DNA of 64,000 bases from Paraburkholderia tropica (GTDB taxonomy: Bacteria > Pseudomonadota > Gammaproteobacteria > Burkholderiales > Burkholderiaceae): the NCBI RefSeq assembly GCF_900109265.1, contig NZ_FNZM01000030.1:1-64000 (forward strand), written 5' to 3'. The translations under genes and the position numbers were made by a program. Positions 41,484-48,919 of this stretch are shown one piece after another. The notes beneath the pieces were generated by a model, which ran no database searches, was not told where the DNA came from, and saw only the letters and a program-made list of their open reading frames with translations. The stretch's first letter is position 1. Each line of letters starts with the position of its first letter.

Positions 41484-42283
41484 GCCTGCTCGTGAAGGCC
41501 GCGCGCGAAGGCCAGACGATCGCGCGCGTCACGCCCGCCAGCGCGGGCTGGCGCTATGTCGGGTTCGCCGCGTACCGGCTCGGCAAGGATGAACTCGTCT
41601 ACGTGCACGAGGTCGACCGCGAGAGCTGCATCGTCGTGCTCTCGGGCGCCGTGGATATCGAAGCCGATGGACAGCGCTATTCGAGCCTCGGCTCGCGCGA
41701 CAGCGTGTTCGAGGACGCCGCGCCGGTCGCGCTCTACGTGCCGCCGGGCGTGAAAGCCGTCGTGCGCGCGACGCGCGACGCCGAAGTGGGCGTCGCGAGC
41801 GCGCCCGCGAAAGGCACGCTGCCCGTGCGCCTGATCGAGTCCGCGCAGATGAAGCGTTCGACGCGCGGCAAGAGTGCGAATACGCGTTACGTCTGCGATA
41901 TTCTTCCGCAGACCGAGCCTGCGGAATCGCTGCTCGTGGTGGAAGTGCGCACGCCGTCGGGGCATTCGTCGAGTTATCCTCCGCACAAGCACGACGCCGA
42001 TCGCCTGCCGCAGGAAAGCGCGCTCGAAGAGACCTACTACCATCGCCTGAATCCGCCGCAAGGCTTCGCGTTCCAGCGCGTCTACACCGACGCTCGCGAT
42101 CTCGACGAAACCCTCGCCGTGGAAGATCACGACGTCGTGATGGTGCCGCGCGGCTATCATCCGGTGGTCGTGCCGTACGGTTACGACTCGTACTATCTGA
42201 ACGTGATGGCGGGCCCCAGGCGCGAATGGCACTTCCATAACGATCCCGCGCACGAATGGATCATCGAGCGCGACGCGAAATAG
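41480..42283 (+). CDS. iolB: 5-Deoxy-glucuronate isomerase
   Basis: A 267-residue bicupin isomerase that converts 5-deoxyglucuronate to 5-dehydro-2-deoxygluconate, the substrate of the fused kinase. The second cupin carries the metal-binding set: S-S-Y-P-P-H-K-H-D near residue 172, E-E-T-Y-Y-H-R near residue 189, and R-G-Y-H-P-V near residue 228, with the C-terminal W-H-F-H-N-D-P. GGAGG precedes the ATG, which overlaps the iolE stop. Last gene of the operon; a terminator follows. Confidence 0.94.
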   Translation: MSLLVKAAREGQTIARVTPASAGWRYVGFAAYRLGKDELVYVHEVDRESCIVVLSGAVDIEADGQRYSSLGSRDSVFEDAAPVALYVPPGVKAVVRATRDAEVGVASAPAKGTLPVRLIESAQMKRSTRGKSANTRYVCDILPQTEPAESLLVVEVRTPSGHSSSYPPHKHDADRLPQESALEETYYHRLNPPQGFAFQRVYTDARDLDETLAVEDHDVVMVPRGYHPVVVPYGYDSYYLNVMAGPRREWHFHNDPAHEWIIERDAK

Positions 42284-42308
42284 CTGCGACATAAACGCGT
42301 CACGATGC

Positions 42309-42340
42309 AAAACGCCGCGTAAAACGCGGCGTTTTCTTTT
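42309..42340. terminator. Bidirectional intrinsic terminator of the inositol operon
   Basis: A perfect 12-bp inverted repeat (AAAACGCCGCGT at 42309-42320, its complement at 42324-42335) around AAA, with further Ts to 42340. It separates iolB from the convergent chemoreceptor gene. Confidence 0.92.
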
Positions 42341-42370
42341 CCACTTACGTGATCGCTCGCGGACGATCCG

Positions 42371-44092
42371 TCACGCCAGATGGAACTTGCCGACCAGCCG
42401 CTTGAGCACCTTCGCCTGATCGTCGAGCGACTGCGCCGCGGCCGTCGCTTCTTCCACGAGCGCCGCGTTCTGCTGCGTGCCCGAATCCATCTGCGTGACC
42501 GCGCGGCTGATCTCCTCGATGCCCGCACGCTGCTCGCTGGACGCCGCCGAAATCTCGCCGATGATGTCGTTCACGCGGCGCACCGCCTTCACGACTTCGT
42601 CCATCGTGTTGCCCGCGTCGGTGGCGAGCGTCGACCCGTTCGCCACGCGCTCGACCGAGGCGCTGATCAGCGTCTTGATCTCCTTGGCCGCCGCCGCGCT
42701 GCGCTGCGCGAGATTGCGCACCTCGCCCGCGACCACCGAGAAACCGCGCCCTTCCTCGCCCGCGCGCGCCGCTTCCACGGCCGCGTTCAGCGCGAGAATA
42801 TTAGTTTGAAACGCGATGCCCTCGATCACGCCGATGATGTCCGCGATGCTCTTGGCGCTCTCGTTGATCTCGCCCATCGTCGCGACCACACGGCCCACCA
42901 CGGCGCCGCCCTTCTCCGCGATCTGCGAGGCGTTGCCCGCGAGCGTGCTGGCCTGCTGCGCGTTCTCCGCGTTCAGGCGCACGGTCGAGGTCAGTTGCTC
43001 CATGCTGCTGGCCGTGCGTTCGAGCGCGACGGCCTGTTCCTCGGTGCGCTGCGAGAGATCGAGATTGCCGGTCGAGATCTGGCCGGACGCGGCGGCGATG
43101 GCCTCCGCGCTCGCGGCGATTTCCGCGACCGTCGTCGAGAGACCTTGCTGCATGTCGCGCAGCGCGCCGAGCATGCTGTGCGCGTCGCGCTCGCGCACGA
43201 CGACCGGTTGCGCGAGATCGCCGGAAGCGATGCGCGCGGCGATGGCTTTCGCATGCGCGGGCTCGCCGCCGAGCGCGCGCGACAGCCGCCGCACGACCCA
43301 TTCGCTGACGAAGAACGCCACGACGAACAGCGCGATCGTGGCCGCCGCCATCATCACGAACGACGACTTGAAGATGAACGCCGACGCCGCGATGGTCGCC
43401 TTGGCCGCCGCGCCGCGTTGCTCGACGAGTTGATCGACGAGCTTTTCGAGCTTTTCGGTTTCGACCAGCAGCGAGACGTCCTGGGTGCCGACCTGCCAGC
43501 TCATCTGCGACAGATCGAGAGGCTGCGCCTTCACGAGCGTGACGAAGTCGCGCAGATGGCCGCTCCAGGTCTGCATGGCATCGGAGAACTGTTTCTGCGA
43601 GGCGAGCGCGTCGGCGCGCGCGTGGCCGCTGCCGGCGTGGGCGGAGAGATCGTCGAGCACCTTCATTTCGTCGACGATCGCGGACAGATCCTTTTCGATG
43701 CCGTCGCCGAGTTCGTCGCGTTCCTTCGCCGTGGTCGCCGTGAGCAGCATCTTCTGCGCGCGGCTCGCGCGCAGCACGTGACCGCGCGCTTCCTCGGCGG
43801 CGCGGCTCGCGACGTGCCCCTGTTCGTAGATCGATTCCGTGGAATCGTTGAGGCGGCTGATCTGCGTGAGCGAGAACGCGCCAATCGCGAGCGTTCCCAC
43901 CAGCACCACGGCGAACGCGAGACGCAGCGTCGCTTTCACCGAGAGGTGCGAGGCGGTGTCCGCCGCCGCGCGCTTCCTGCTCTTGCCCTTGCCTTTACTG
44001 CCACCGCGCCCCGTTGCGCCGTTTGCGCCTGGCGCCCCCAATTCGTCCGGCACGAACCCCGCATGGCGGCTCGCTTCAGTCATTGCTCGCAT
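42371..44092 (-). CDS. Methyl-accepting chemotaxis protein
   Basis: A 573-residue chemoreceptor. An N-terminal cytoplasmic segment of about 50 residues with a Lys/Arg/Gly run (RGGSKGKGKSRKR) precedes the first transmembrane helix (about 57-77). A four-helix-bundle periplasmic sensor, a second helix near residues 240-265 and a HAMP domain follow. The signalling domain has the hairpin tip IAFQTNILALNAAVEAARAGEEGRGFSVVA near residues 440-470. No C-terminal CheR-binding pentapeptide is seen. The ligand is unknown. The open frame reaches 44224, but I take the ATG at 44092, with GGAGA 9 bp upstream; ATG 44083 is also possible. Confidence 0.9.
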   Translation of the reverse strand: MRAMTEASRHAGFVPDELGAPGANGATGRGGSKGKGKSRKRAAADTASHLSVKATLRLAFAVVLVGTLAIGAFSLTQISRLNDSTESIYEQGHVASRAAEEARGHVLRASRAQKMLLTATTAKERDELGDGIEKDLSAIVDEMKVLDDLSAHAGSGHARADALASQKQFSDAMQTWSGHLRDFVTLVKAQPLDLSQMSWQVGTQDVSLLVETEKLEKLVDQLVEQRGAAAKATIAASAFIFKSSFVMMAAATIALFVVAFFVSEWVVRRLSRALGGEPAHAKAIAARIASGDLAQPVVVRERDAHSMLGALRDMQQGLSTTVAEIAASAEAIAAASGQISTGNLDLSQRTEEQAVALERTASSMEQLTSTVRLNAENAQQASTLAGNASQIAEKGGAVVGRVVATMGEINESAKSIADIIGVIEGIAFQTNILALNAAVEAARAGEEGRGFSVVAGEVRNLAQRSAAAAKEIKTLISASVERVANGSTLATDAGNTMDEVVKAVRRVNDIIGEISAASSEQRAGIEEISRAVTQMDSGTQQNAALVEEATAAAQSLDDQAKVLKRLVGKFHLA

Positions 44093-44443
44093 CGTTATCG
44101 GTCTCCAGCTTGTTGTACGACGTGCGCCGCGCCGGCTGCGTCCAGGCTCTCCGATATCCGCCCAAACCCGCCGACGCCTCTCGCTGAGCGCTCGTGGCGA
44201 CTCATGCATGGCGCAACGCCTCAACTCCGGTCAACGGCACGGCGCCGCGCGATCTTTAGCGTGTCGCACTGGCGTCGTCGTCCGCGTACCGGCCCCGTAA
44301 TGTCGCGGAAATGTTCGCGCATCTTCGCGGGTTATAACCGGCCAAAATCCGCCGCCAAAATTGCCGCGACAAATTTCCCGTTTGCGCGAGACGCCTGCGG
44401 CAAGGCGTCGCGGCGGAATCGCGGTGATCGGTGTCCGAATCGC

Positions 44444-44456
44444 GACAAAACTTGTC
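44444..44456 (+). promoter_or_regulatory. Dyad GACAA-AAC-TTGTC (candidate operator of the exporter gene)
   Basis: Perfect 5-bp arms around a 3-bp centre, 23 bp upstream of the candidate -35. It could be the site of a regulator not encoded beside the gene. Confidence 0.4.
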
Positions 44457-44478
44457 CGTACGATTCTTCCAAGACACA

Positions 44479-44506
44479 TTACACTGCGCTTCATAACTCC
44501 TATATA
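44479..44506 (+). promoter_or_regulatory. Candidate promoter of the exporter gene (TTACAC-N16-TATATA)
   Basis: The -10 TATATA at 44501-44506 and -35-like TTACAC at 44479-44484 are 16 bp apart and about 80 bp before the start. The hexamers are only moderate matches. Confidence 0.4.
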
Positions 44507-44586
44507 CGACTCTTTCATGCCGTCGCCGCATTGATTGCCTCGCGCATTCAGCCGGCGTCCGCTTGATGCTCTCCTGCCAAAGACAT

Positions 44587-45858
44587 ATGGAAACCAGCCT
44601 CGACAAGCGCGCCCTGTCCGGCGCCGCCGCTGCGTCCGCAGCGTCCACCGCCACACCTTCCGCCGCGCCGGCCGTGCAGCGCACGGTCTACAGCGTGCTC
44701 GGTGCGATCAGTTTTTCGCACCTGCTCAACGACATGATCCAGTCGCTGATCCTGGCCATCTATCCGATGCTCAAGGACAACTTCGCGCTGTCGTTCACGC
44801 AGATCGGCCTGATCACGCTCACGTACCAGATCACGGCGTCGATGTTGCAGCCGCTCGTCGGCGTCTATACGGACAAGCGCCCGATGCCGTATTCGCTGCC
44901 CGTCGGCATGGGCTTCACGCTCTGCGGCCTGCTGCTGATGTCGGTCGCGCCGAGCTTCGGCGTGCTGCTGGTCGCCGCCGCGCTGGTTGGCTGCGGCTCG
45001 TCGGTGTTCCATCCGGAGTCGTCGCGGGTTGCGCGCATGGCCTCGGGCGGCCGCCACGGCCTCGCGCAGTCGTTGTTCCAGGTCGGCGGCAACGCGGGCT
45101 CGTCGCTCGGACCGCTGCTGGCCGCCGCGATCATCATTCCGCATGGTCAGCGCAGCATCGCGTGGTTCTCGGTGGCCGCGCTGGTGGCGATGTTCGTGCT
45201 CACGCAGATCGGCCGCTGGTACAAGGCGCATCCGAATCTCAAGAAGAAGCGCGCCGAAGCGCCTGCCGTCGCGCTCTCGCGTGGACGCGTGGCGATGGCC
45301 ATCAGCATCCTCGTGCTGCTGGTGTTCTCGAAGTACTTCTACCTCGCGAGCATCAACAGCTACTTCACGTTCTATTTGATCGACCGCTTCCATCTGCCCG
45401 TGCAGGCCGCGCAGGTGCACCTGTTCGTGTTCCTCGCCGCCGTGGCCGCGGGCACGATCATCGGCGGCCCGGTCGGCGACCGCATCGGCCGCAAGTACGT
45501 GATCTGGGGTTCGATCCTGGGCGTCGCGCCGTTCACGCTGCTGCTGCCCTACGCGAACCTGTTCTGGACCAGCGTGCTCACGGTGATCATCGGCATCGTG
45601 CTGGCCTCGGCGTTCTCGGCGATCCTCGTCTACGCGCAGGAACTGATTCCGGGCAAGGTGGGCATGGTCGCGGGCCTGTTCTTCGGCTTCGCGTTCGGTC
45701 TCGGCGGCATCGGCGCGGCCGTGCTCGGCCAGCTCGCGGATGCCACCAGCATCACGTTCGTCTACAAGGTCTGCTCGTTCCTCCCGCTGATCGGCATTCT
45801 CACGGTGTTCCTGCCCGACGTCGAAGGGAAAAAGAAACGCGCGAAGGCCGCTGCTTAA
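44587..45858 (+). CDS. MFS exporter, fosmidomycin-resistance (Fsr) type
   Basis: A 423-residue major-facilitator protein with 12 hydrophobic helices. The run ISFSHLLNDMIQSLILAIYP near residue 42, the loop Q-P-L-V-G-V-Y-T-D-K-R-P near residue 90 and F-H-P-E-S-S-R-V-A near residue 142 are the marks of the Fsr subgroup, which exports fosmidomycin and perhaps other small phosphonates or metabolites. I take the ATG at 44587 (METSLDKR); an ATG seven codons upstream has no ribosome site. A strong terminator follows. Confidence 0.88.
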   Translation: METSLDKRALSGAAAASAASTATPSAAPAVQRTVYSVLGAISFSHLLNDMIQSLILAIYPMLKDNFALSFTQIGLITLTYQITASMLQPLVGVYTDKRPMPYSLPVGMGFTLCGLLLMSVAPSFGVLLVAAALVGCGSSVFHPESSRVARMASGGRHGLAQSLFQVGGNAGSSLGPLLAAAIIIPHGQRSIAWFSVAALVAMFVLTQIGRWYKAHPNLKKKRAEAPAVALSRGRVAMAISILVLLVFSKYFYLASINSYFTFYLIDRFHLPVQAAQVHLFVFLAAVAAGTIIGGPVGDRIGRKYVIWGSILGVAPFTLLLPYANLFWTSVLTVIIGIVLASAFSAILVYAQELIPGKVGMVAGLFFGFAFGLGGIGAAVLGQLADATSITFVYKVCSFLPLIGILTVFLPDVEGKKKRAKAAA

Positions 45859-45881
45859 ACCGCACTGCGCGCGTCGCACCG

Positions 45882-45920
45882 AAAACGGCCGGCTGCCTGC
45901 GAAGGCGCCGGCCGTTTTTT
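45882..45920 (+). terminator. Intrinsic terminator after the Fsr-type gene
   Basis: A 12-bp perfect stem (AAAACGGCCGGC at 45882-45893, complement at 45907-45918) with a 13-nt loop and a six-base T-run. Confidence 0.88.
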
Positions 45921-46007
45921 CGTCGACGATCCGCGCCGCTTGCATTGGCCGCGACTTCGAACCATGCTGGAAGCCTCTGCCTTCGAGACGTTCGCGCGAG
46001 GTCCGCC

Positions 46008-46493
46008 ATGCAGCTTTCCACGGTTGAAATCGTCAAGCCCGAAGCGACCAACTTCATCCTCGGGCAATCGCACTTCATCAAAACGGTCGAGGACCTGCAC
46101 GAAGCGCTGTACGGCGCGGCGCCGGGCATCGCGTTCGGGCTGGCCTTCTGCGAGGCGTCGGGCAAGCGCCTCGTGCGCCGCTCGGGCACGCACGAAGCGC
46201 TCGTCGACATGGCGACCGATAACGCTCTGCGCATCGCGGCGGGCCACAGCTTTATCGTGTTTCTCGGCGACGGCTTCTTTCCCGTCAACGTGCTCAACGC
46301 GGTCAAAGCCGTTCCCGAGGTGTGCCGCATCTTCTGCGCGACGGCCAATCCGACCGACGTGCTGATCGCGGAAACCGATCGCGGACGCGGCATCGTCGGC
46401 GTGGTGGATGGCGCGCCGCCGCTCGGCGTCGAGACCGACGACGACGTGCGCTGGCGCAAGGATCTGCTGCGCGCGATTGGGTACAAGTCGTGA
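46008..46493 (+). CDS. Adenosine-specific-kinase family protein (DUF355)
   Basis: A 161-residue protein of the DUF355 family, named after an archaeal adenosine-binding protein. The full domain is present: V-K-P-E-A-T-N-F-I-L-G-Q-S-H-F-I-K at the start, GIAFGLAFCEASGKRLVR near residue 40, H-S-F-I-V-F-L-G-D-G-F-F-P-V-N-V near residue 80, and FCATANPTDVLIAET near residue 110. The kinase activity is not well established in bacteria. GAGGT precedes the ATG at 46008. The stop overlaps the GTG of an Ap4A-phosphorylase-like gene (GTGA), a pairing that suggests joint work on adenosine or adenine dinucleotides. Confidence 0.88.
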   Translation: MQLSTVEIVKPEATNFILGQSHFIKTVEDLHEALYGAAPGIAFGLAFCEASGKRLVRRSGTHEALVDMATDNALRIAAGHSFIVFLGDGFFPVNVLNAVKAVPEVCRIFCATANPTDVLIAETDRGRGIVGVVDGAPPLGVETDDDVRWRKDLLRAIGYKS

Positions 46494-47425
46494 GCGCCGG
46501 GTCCGTCACACATTCGCCGATGACATCGACACCGCTCACGTCCGCCACGCTGCGCGCCGCGCTCGACGCGCAAACGCGCCACGCGCTGCAATGCGGCGCG
46601 CTGCAACCCATCGACACGGTCCTCACGCATCTCGACGACGGCGGCGTGCGTTTCGCCGTGCGCCAGGTGTCGAGCCTCGCGCGCAAGGAGATGGCGCGGC
46701 GCACCGAGGCCATTGAAAGCAGCGCAACGCGCCGCAACCCATTTCTGCCCTGCGACGACGATCTGTGCGTCGGCACGCTCTCGCCGACGCATCTCGCGCT
46801 GCTCAACAAATACAACGTGATCGACGATCATCTGCTGATCGTCACGCGGCGTTTCGTGCCGCAGGAAGCGCTGCTCGATCTCGACGATTTCGCGGCGCTG
46901 CTCGTCGCCTTGCGCGGGTTCGACGCGCTCGGTTTCTACAACGGCGGCGCAGCGGCGGGCGCGAGTCAGCCGCACAAACATCTGCAGGCGGTGCCGTTGC
47001 CGCTCGACGCGTCCGGGCCCGCGATTCCGATGGAAGTTTTATGGCAATCCGCGCAATCGGAAAACGGCATCGCGCGCGTGCCGGGCTTGCCGTTCGCGCA
47101 CGCACTCGCCGCGCTCGATCTGCGGCAAGGCACCGCCGACGAGGCCGCGCGGCATGCGTGGCGCACCTATCGCGCGCTGCTCGATGCGGTGGGAATCGGC
47201 GCGATCGACGTGGAAGGACTCGCGCATCAACGTGCGCCCTACAACCTGCTCGTCACGCGGCGCGAGATGCTGGTGGTGCCGCGCACGCAGGAATGCGTGG
47301 ACGGCATGTCGATCAATGCGCTCGGTTTCGCGGGTTCGCTATTCGTGCGCGACGCGCAGCAGTGCGCCGCGCTCGCGCACATCGGAGCGATGACGGCGCT
47401 CGCACGCGTCGCTCAACCTCGTTGA
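46490..47425 (+). CDS. Ap4A phosphorylase-like ATP adenylyltransferase (HIT superfamily)
   Basis: A 311-residue protein of the Ap4A phosphorylase group, which splits diadenosine tetraphosphate with phosphate into ATP and ADP. Marks are NKYNVIDDHLLIVTRRF near residue 105, FYNGGAAAGASQPHKHLQAV near residue 150 with the catalytic H-x-H-x-Q triad, and the C-terminal domain segment APYNLLVTRREMLVVPR. I use the GTG at 46490, overlapping the previous stop; an in-frame ATG at 46520 is an alternative. Neither has a clear ribosome site, consistent with translational coupling. Convergent with livF 13 bp away. Confidence 0.88.
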   Translation: MSAGSVTHSPMTSTPLTSATLRAALDAQTRHALQCGALQPIDTVLTHLDDGGVRFAVRQVSSLARKEMARRTEAIESSATRRNPFLPCDDDLCVGTLSPTHLALLNKYNVIDDHLLIVTRRFVPQEALLDLDDFAALLVALRGFDALGFYNGGAAAGASQPHKHLQAVPLPLDASGPAIPMEVLWQSAQSENGIARVPGLPFAHALAALDLRQGTADEAARHAWRTYRALLDAVGIGAIDVEGLAHQRAPYNLLVTRREMLVVPRTQECVDGMSINALGFAGSLFVRDAQQCAALAHIGAMTALARVAQPR

Positions 47426-47438
47426 GCGCGCAACGATC

Positions 47439-48161
47439 TCAACCCACGCCGAGCCATTCGCGCACGATGTCCTCGCGCTGCGCGAGTTCCGCCGGCACGC
47501 CCTCGAACACGATGCGGCCATGCCCCATCACCGCGACGCGATCGGCGAGTGTCGGCGCGAGCGCGAGCCGCTGCTCGATCAGCAGCACCGCGACGCCGCG
47601 CTCGCGCAACGCGCGCAGCGCATCGCCGACGCGCGCGGTCATCTGCGCGGACAAACCTTCGGCCGGTTCATCGACGATCAACAGATCGGGATCGCCCATC
47701 AGCGCGCGGGCCAGCGCGAGCATCTGCTGCTCGCCGCCCGAGAGCACGCCCGCGCGCGCCGCGCGCCGCTCGTGCAGGATCGGGAACAGCGCGCGCGCCT
47801 CGTCGAGCGTAAAGCGCGGCGCGCGGCGGCCGCGCTTCACAACGCCGAGCCGCAGGTTCTCGTCGACGCTCAGCGTGGGGAAAACGTCGCGCTGCTCCGC
47901 CACGTAGCCCAGGCCGAGGCGCGCGATCTCGAAGGTCCGCAGCGGCGCGAGATCGACGCCAGCAAAGCGGCGCACGCCGTCGGCGGCGACCATCGACATC
48001 AGCGCCTTTGCAAAGGTCGAGCGCCCCGAGCCATTGCGGCCCGCCAGCGCCACGATTTCGCCCGCGTGGATGCGCAGATCGACGCCATGCAGCACCTGGC
48101 TCGCGCCGTACCACGCGCGCAGGCCCGCGACGTCGAGCAGTAACGGTCTCGTCGTGCTCAT
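47439..48161 (-). CDS. livF: Branched-chain-type ABC transporter ATPase, LivF-like, with altered Walker A
   Basis: A 240-residue ABC ATPase of the LivF type. Q-loop G-Y-V-A-E-Q-R-D-V-F-P, signature L-S-G-G-E-Q-Q near residue 141, Walker B L-L-I-V-D-E-P-A-E-G-L and the LivF-typical I-E-Q in place of the H-loop are intact. The Walker A motif reads G-R-N-G-S-G-R-S-T: the invariant lysine is Arg47 (codon CGC at 48023-48021). This lysine contacts ATP phosphates and its loss usually abolishes hydrolysis, so this subunit may bind but not hydrolyse ATP, with LivG doing the work. Overlaps livG by ATGA. Confidence 0.9.
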   Translation of the reverse strand: MSTTRPLLLDVAGLRAWYGASQVLHGVDLRIHAGEIVALAGRNGSGRSTFAKALMSMVAADGVRRFAGVDLAPLRTFEIARLGLGYVAEQRDVFPTLSVDENLRLGVVKRGRRAPRFTLDEARALFPILHERRAARAGVLSGGEQQMLALARALMGDPDLLIVDEPAEGLSAQMTARVGDALRALRERGVAVLLIEQRLALAPTLADRVAVMGHGRIVFEGVPAELAQREDIVREWLGVG

Positions 48162-48919
48162 GACGATGCCGCGCCGAAGTCGGCGCCCAGATAGGCCTCG
48201 CGCACGGCGGCATCGGCGCGAATCGCCTGCGGCGTGCCGGTGGCGATCACGCGGCCTTGCACCAGCACCGAGACGCGATCGGCGAGACCGAACACGGCGT
48301 CCATGTCGTGCTCGACGAGCAGCAGCGTCTTGCCCGCCGTGGTCGCGCGGATCAGCGCCAGCGCGCGCGCGGCTTCGGCGCGGTTCATGCCTGCCGTGGG
48401 TTCGTCGAGCAGCAGCGTCTGCCCGCCGCCCGCGAGCGCGAGGCCGAGGTCGAGCGCGCGTTGTTCGGCGTAGCTCAACGTCGCCGCTTCGCGTTCGGCG
48501 GCATGCGCGAGGCCGATGGCGTCGAGCACATCTGCGGCGCGCGCGTCGGCCTGCGCGGAGCCGAACCAGCGCGCCGCGAAGCCCGCGCCGCCGCGCAACG
48601 AGGCGAGCACGGCGCAGCGCAGGTTCTCGCGCACCGAGAGACGCGCGAACACGCTGGTGGTCTGGAAGCTGCGCGCGAGGCCACGGCGCGCGAGCGCGGG
48701 CGGGCCGAGCCGCGTGACGTCGCGGCCATACAGTTCGATGCGGCCCGCGCTCGCGCGCTGCTCGCCTGCGATCAGGCTGAAGAGCGTGGACTTGCCCGCG
48801 CCGTTCGGGCCGATCAGCGCATGACGTTCGCCCGCGCGCACGTCGAGATCGACGCCGCGCAGCACGGGCGTCGCGCCAAAGCGCTTCTCGATACCGCTCA
48901 GCCGCAGTGCGATCGTCAT
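48158..48919 (-). CDS. livG: Branched-chain-type ABC transporter ATPase, LivG-like
   Basis: A 253-residue ABC ATPase of the LivG type with intact Walker A GPNGAGKST near residue 38, the Q-loop segment A-R-S-F-Q-T-T-S-V-F near residue 82, a signature-like L-S-Y-A-E-Q-R near residue 148, Walker B L-L-L-D-E-P-T-A-G-M-N and an H-loop V-E-H-D-M. It pairs with LivF. Overlaps of 4 bp with the livM stop and the livF start show one operon. Confidence 0.9.
   Translation of the reverse strand: MTIALRLSGIEKRFGATPVLRGVDLDVRAGERHALIGPNGAGKSTLFSLIAGEQRASAGRIELYGRDVTRLGPPALARRGLARSFQTTSVFARLSVRENLRCAVLASLRGGAGFAARWFGSAQADARAADVLDAIGLAHAAEREAATLSYAEQRALDLGLALAGGGQTLLLDEPTAGMNRAEAARALALIRATTAGKTLLLVEHDMDAVFGLADRVSVLVQGRVIATGTPQAIRADAAVREAYLGADFGAASS

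Larger units (their letters stand above)
44093..44586. other. Divergent intergenic region between the chemoreceptor and the MFS exporter gene
   Basis: These 494 bp carry no gene I can support. Visible are an inverted repeat GACGCC-N8-GGCGTC (44390-44409), the dyad GACAA-AAC-TTGTC (44444-44456), and a promoter-like pair (44479-44506). The right half is rich in A+T relative to the window. No transport or RNA gene signature is seen. Confidence 0.6.

Noticed and set aside
44095..44102. ACCGATAA on the minus strand, resembling a flagellar sigma-28 -10 box before the chemoreceptor
   Set aside because: It lies only 3 bp before the chosen start and has no matching -35 at the right distance. Without expression data it is more likely chance.
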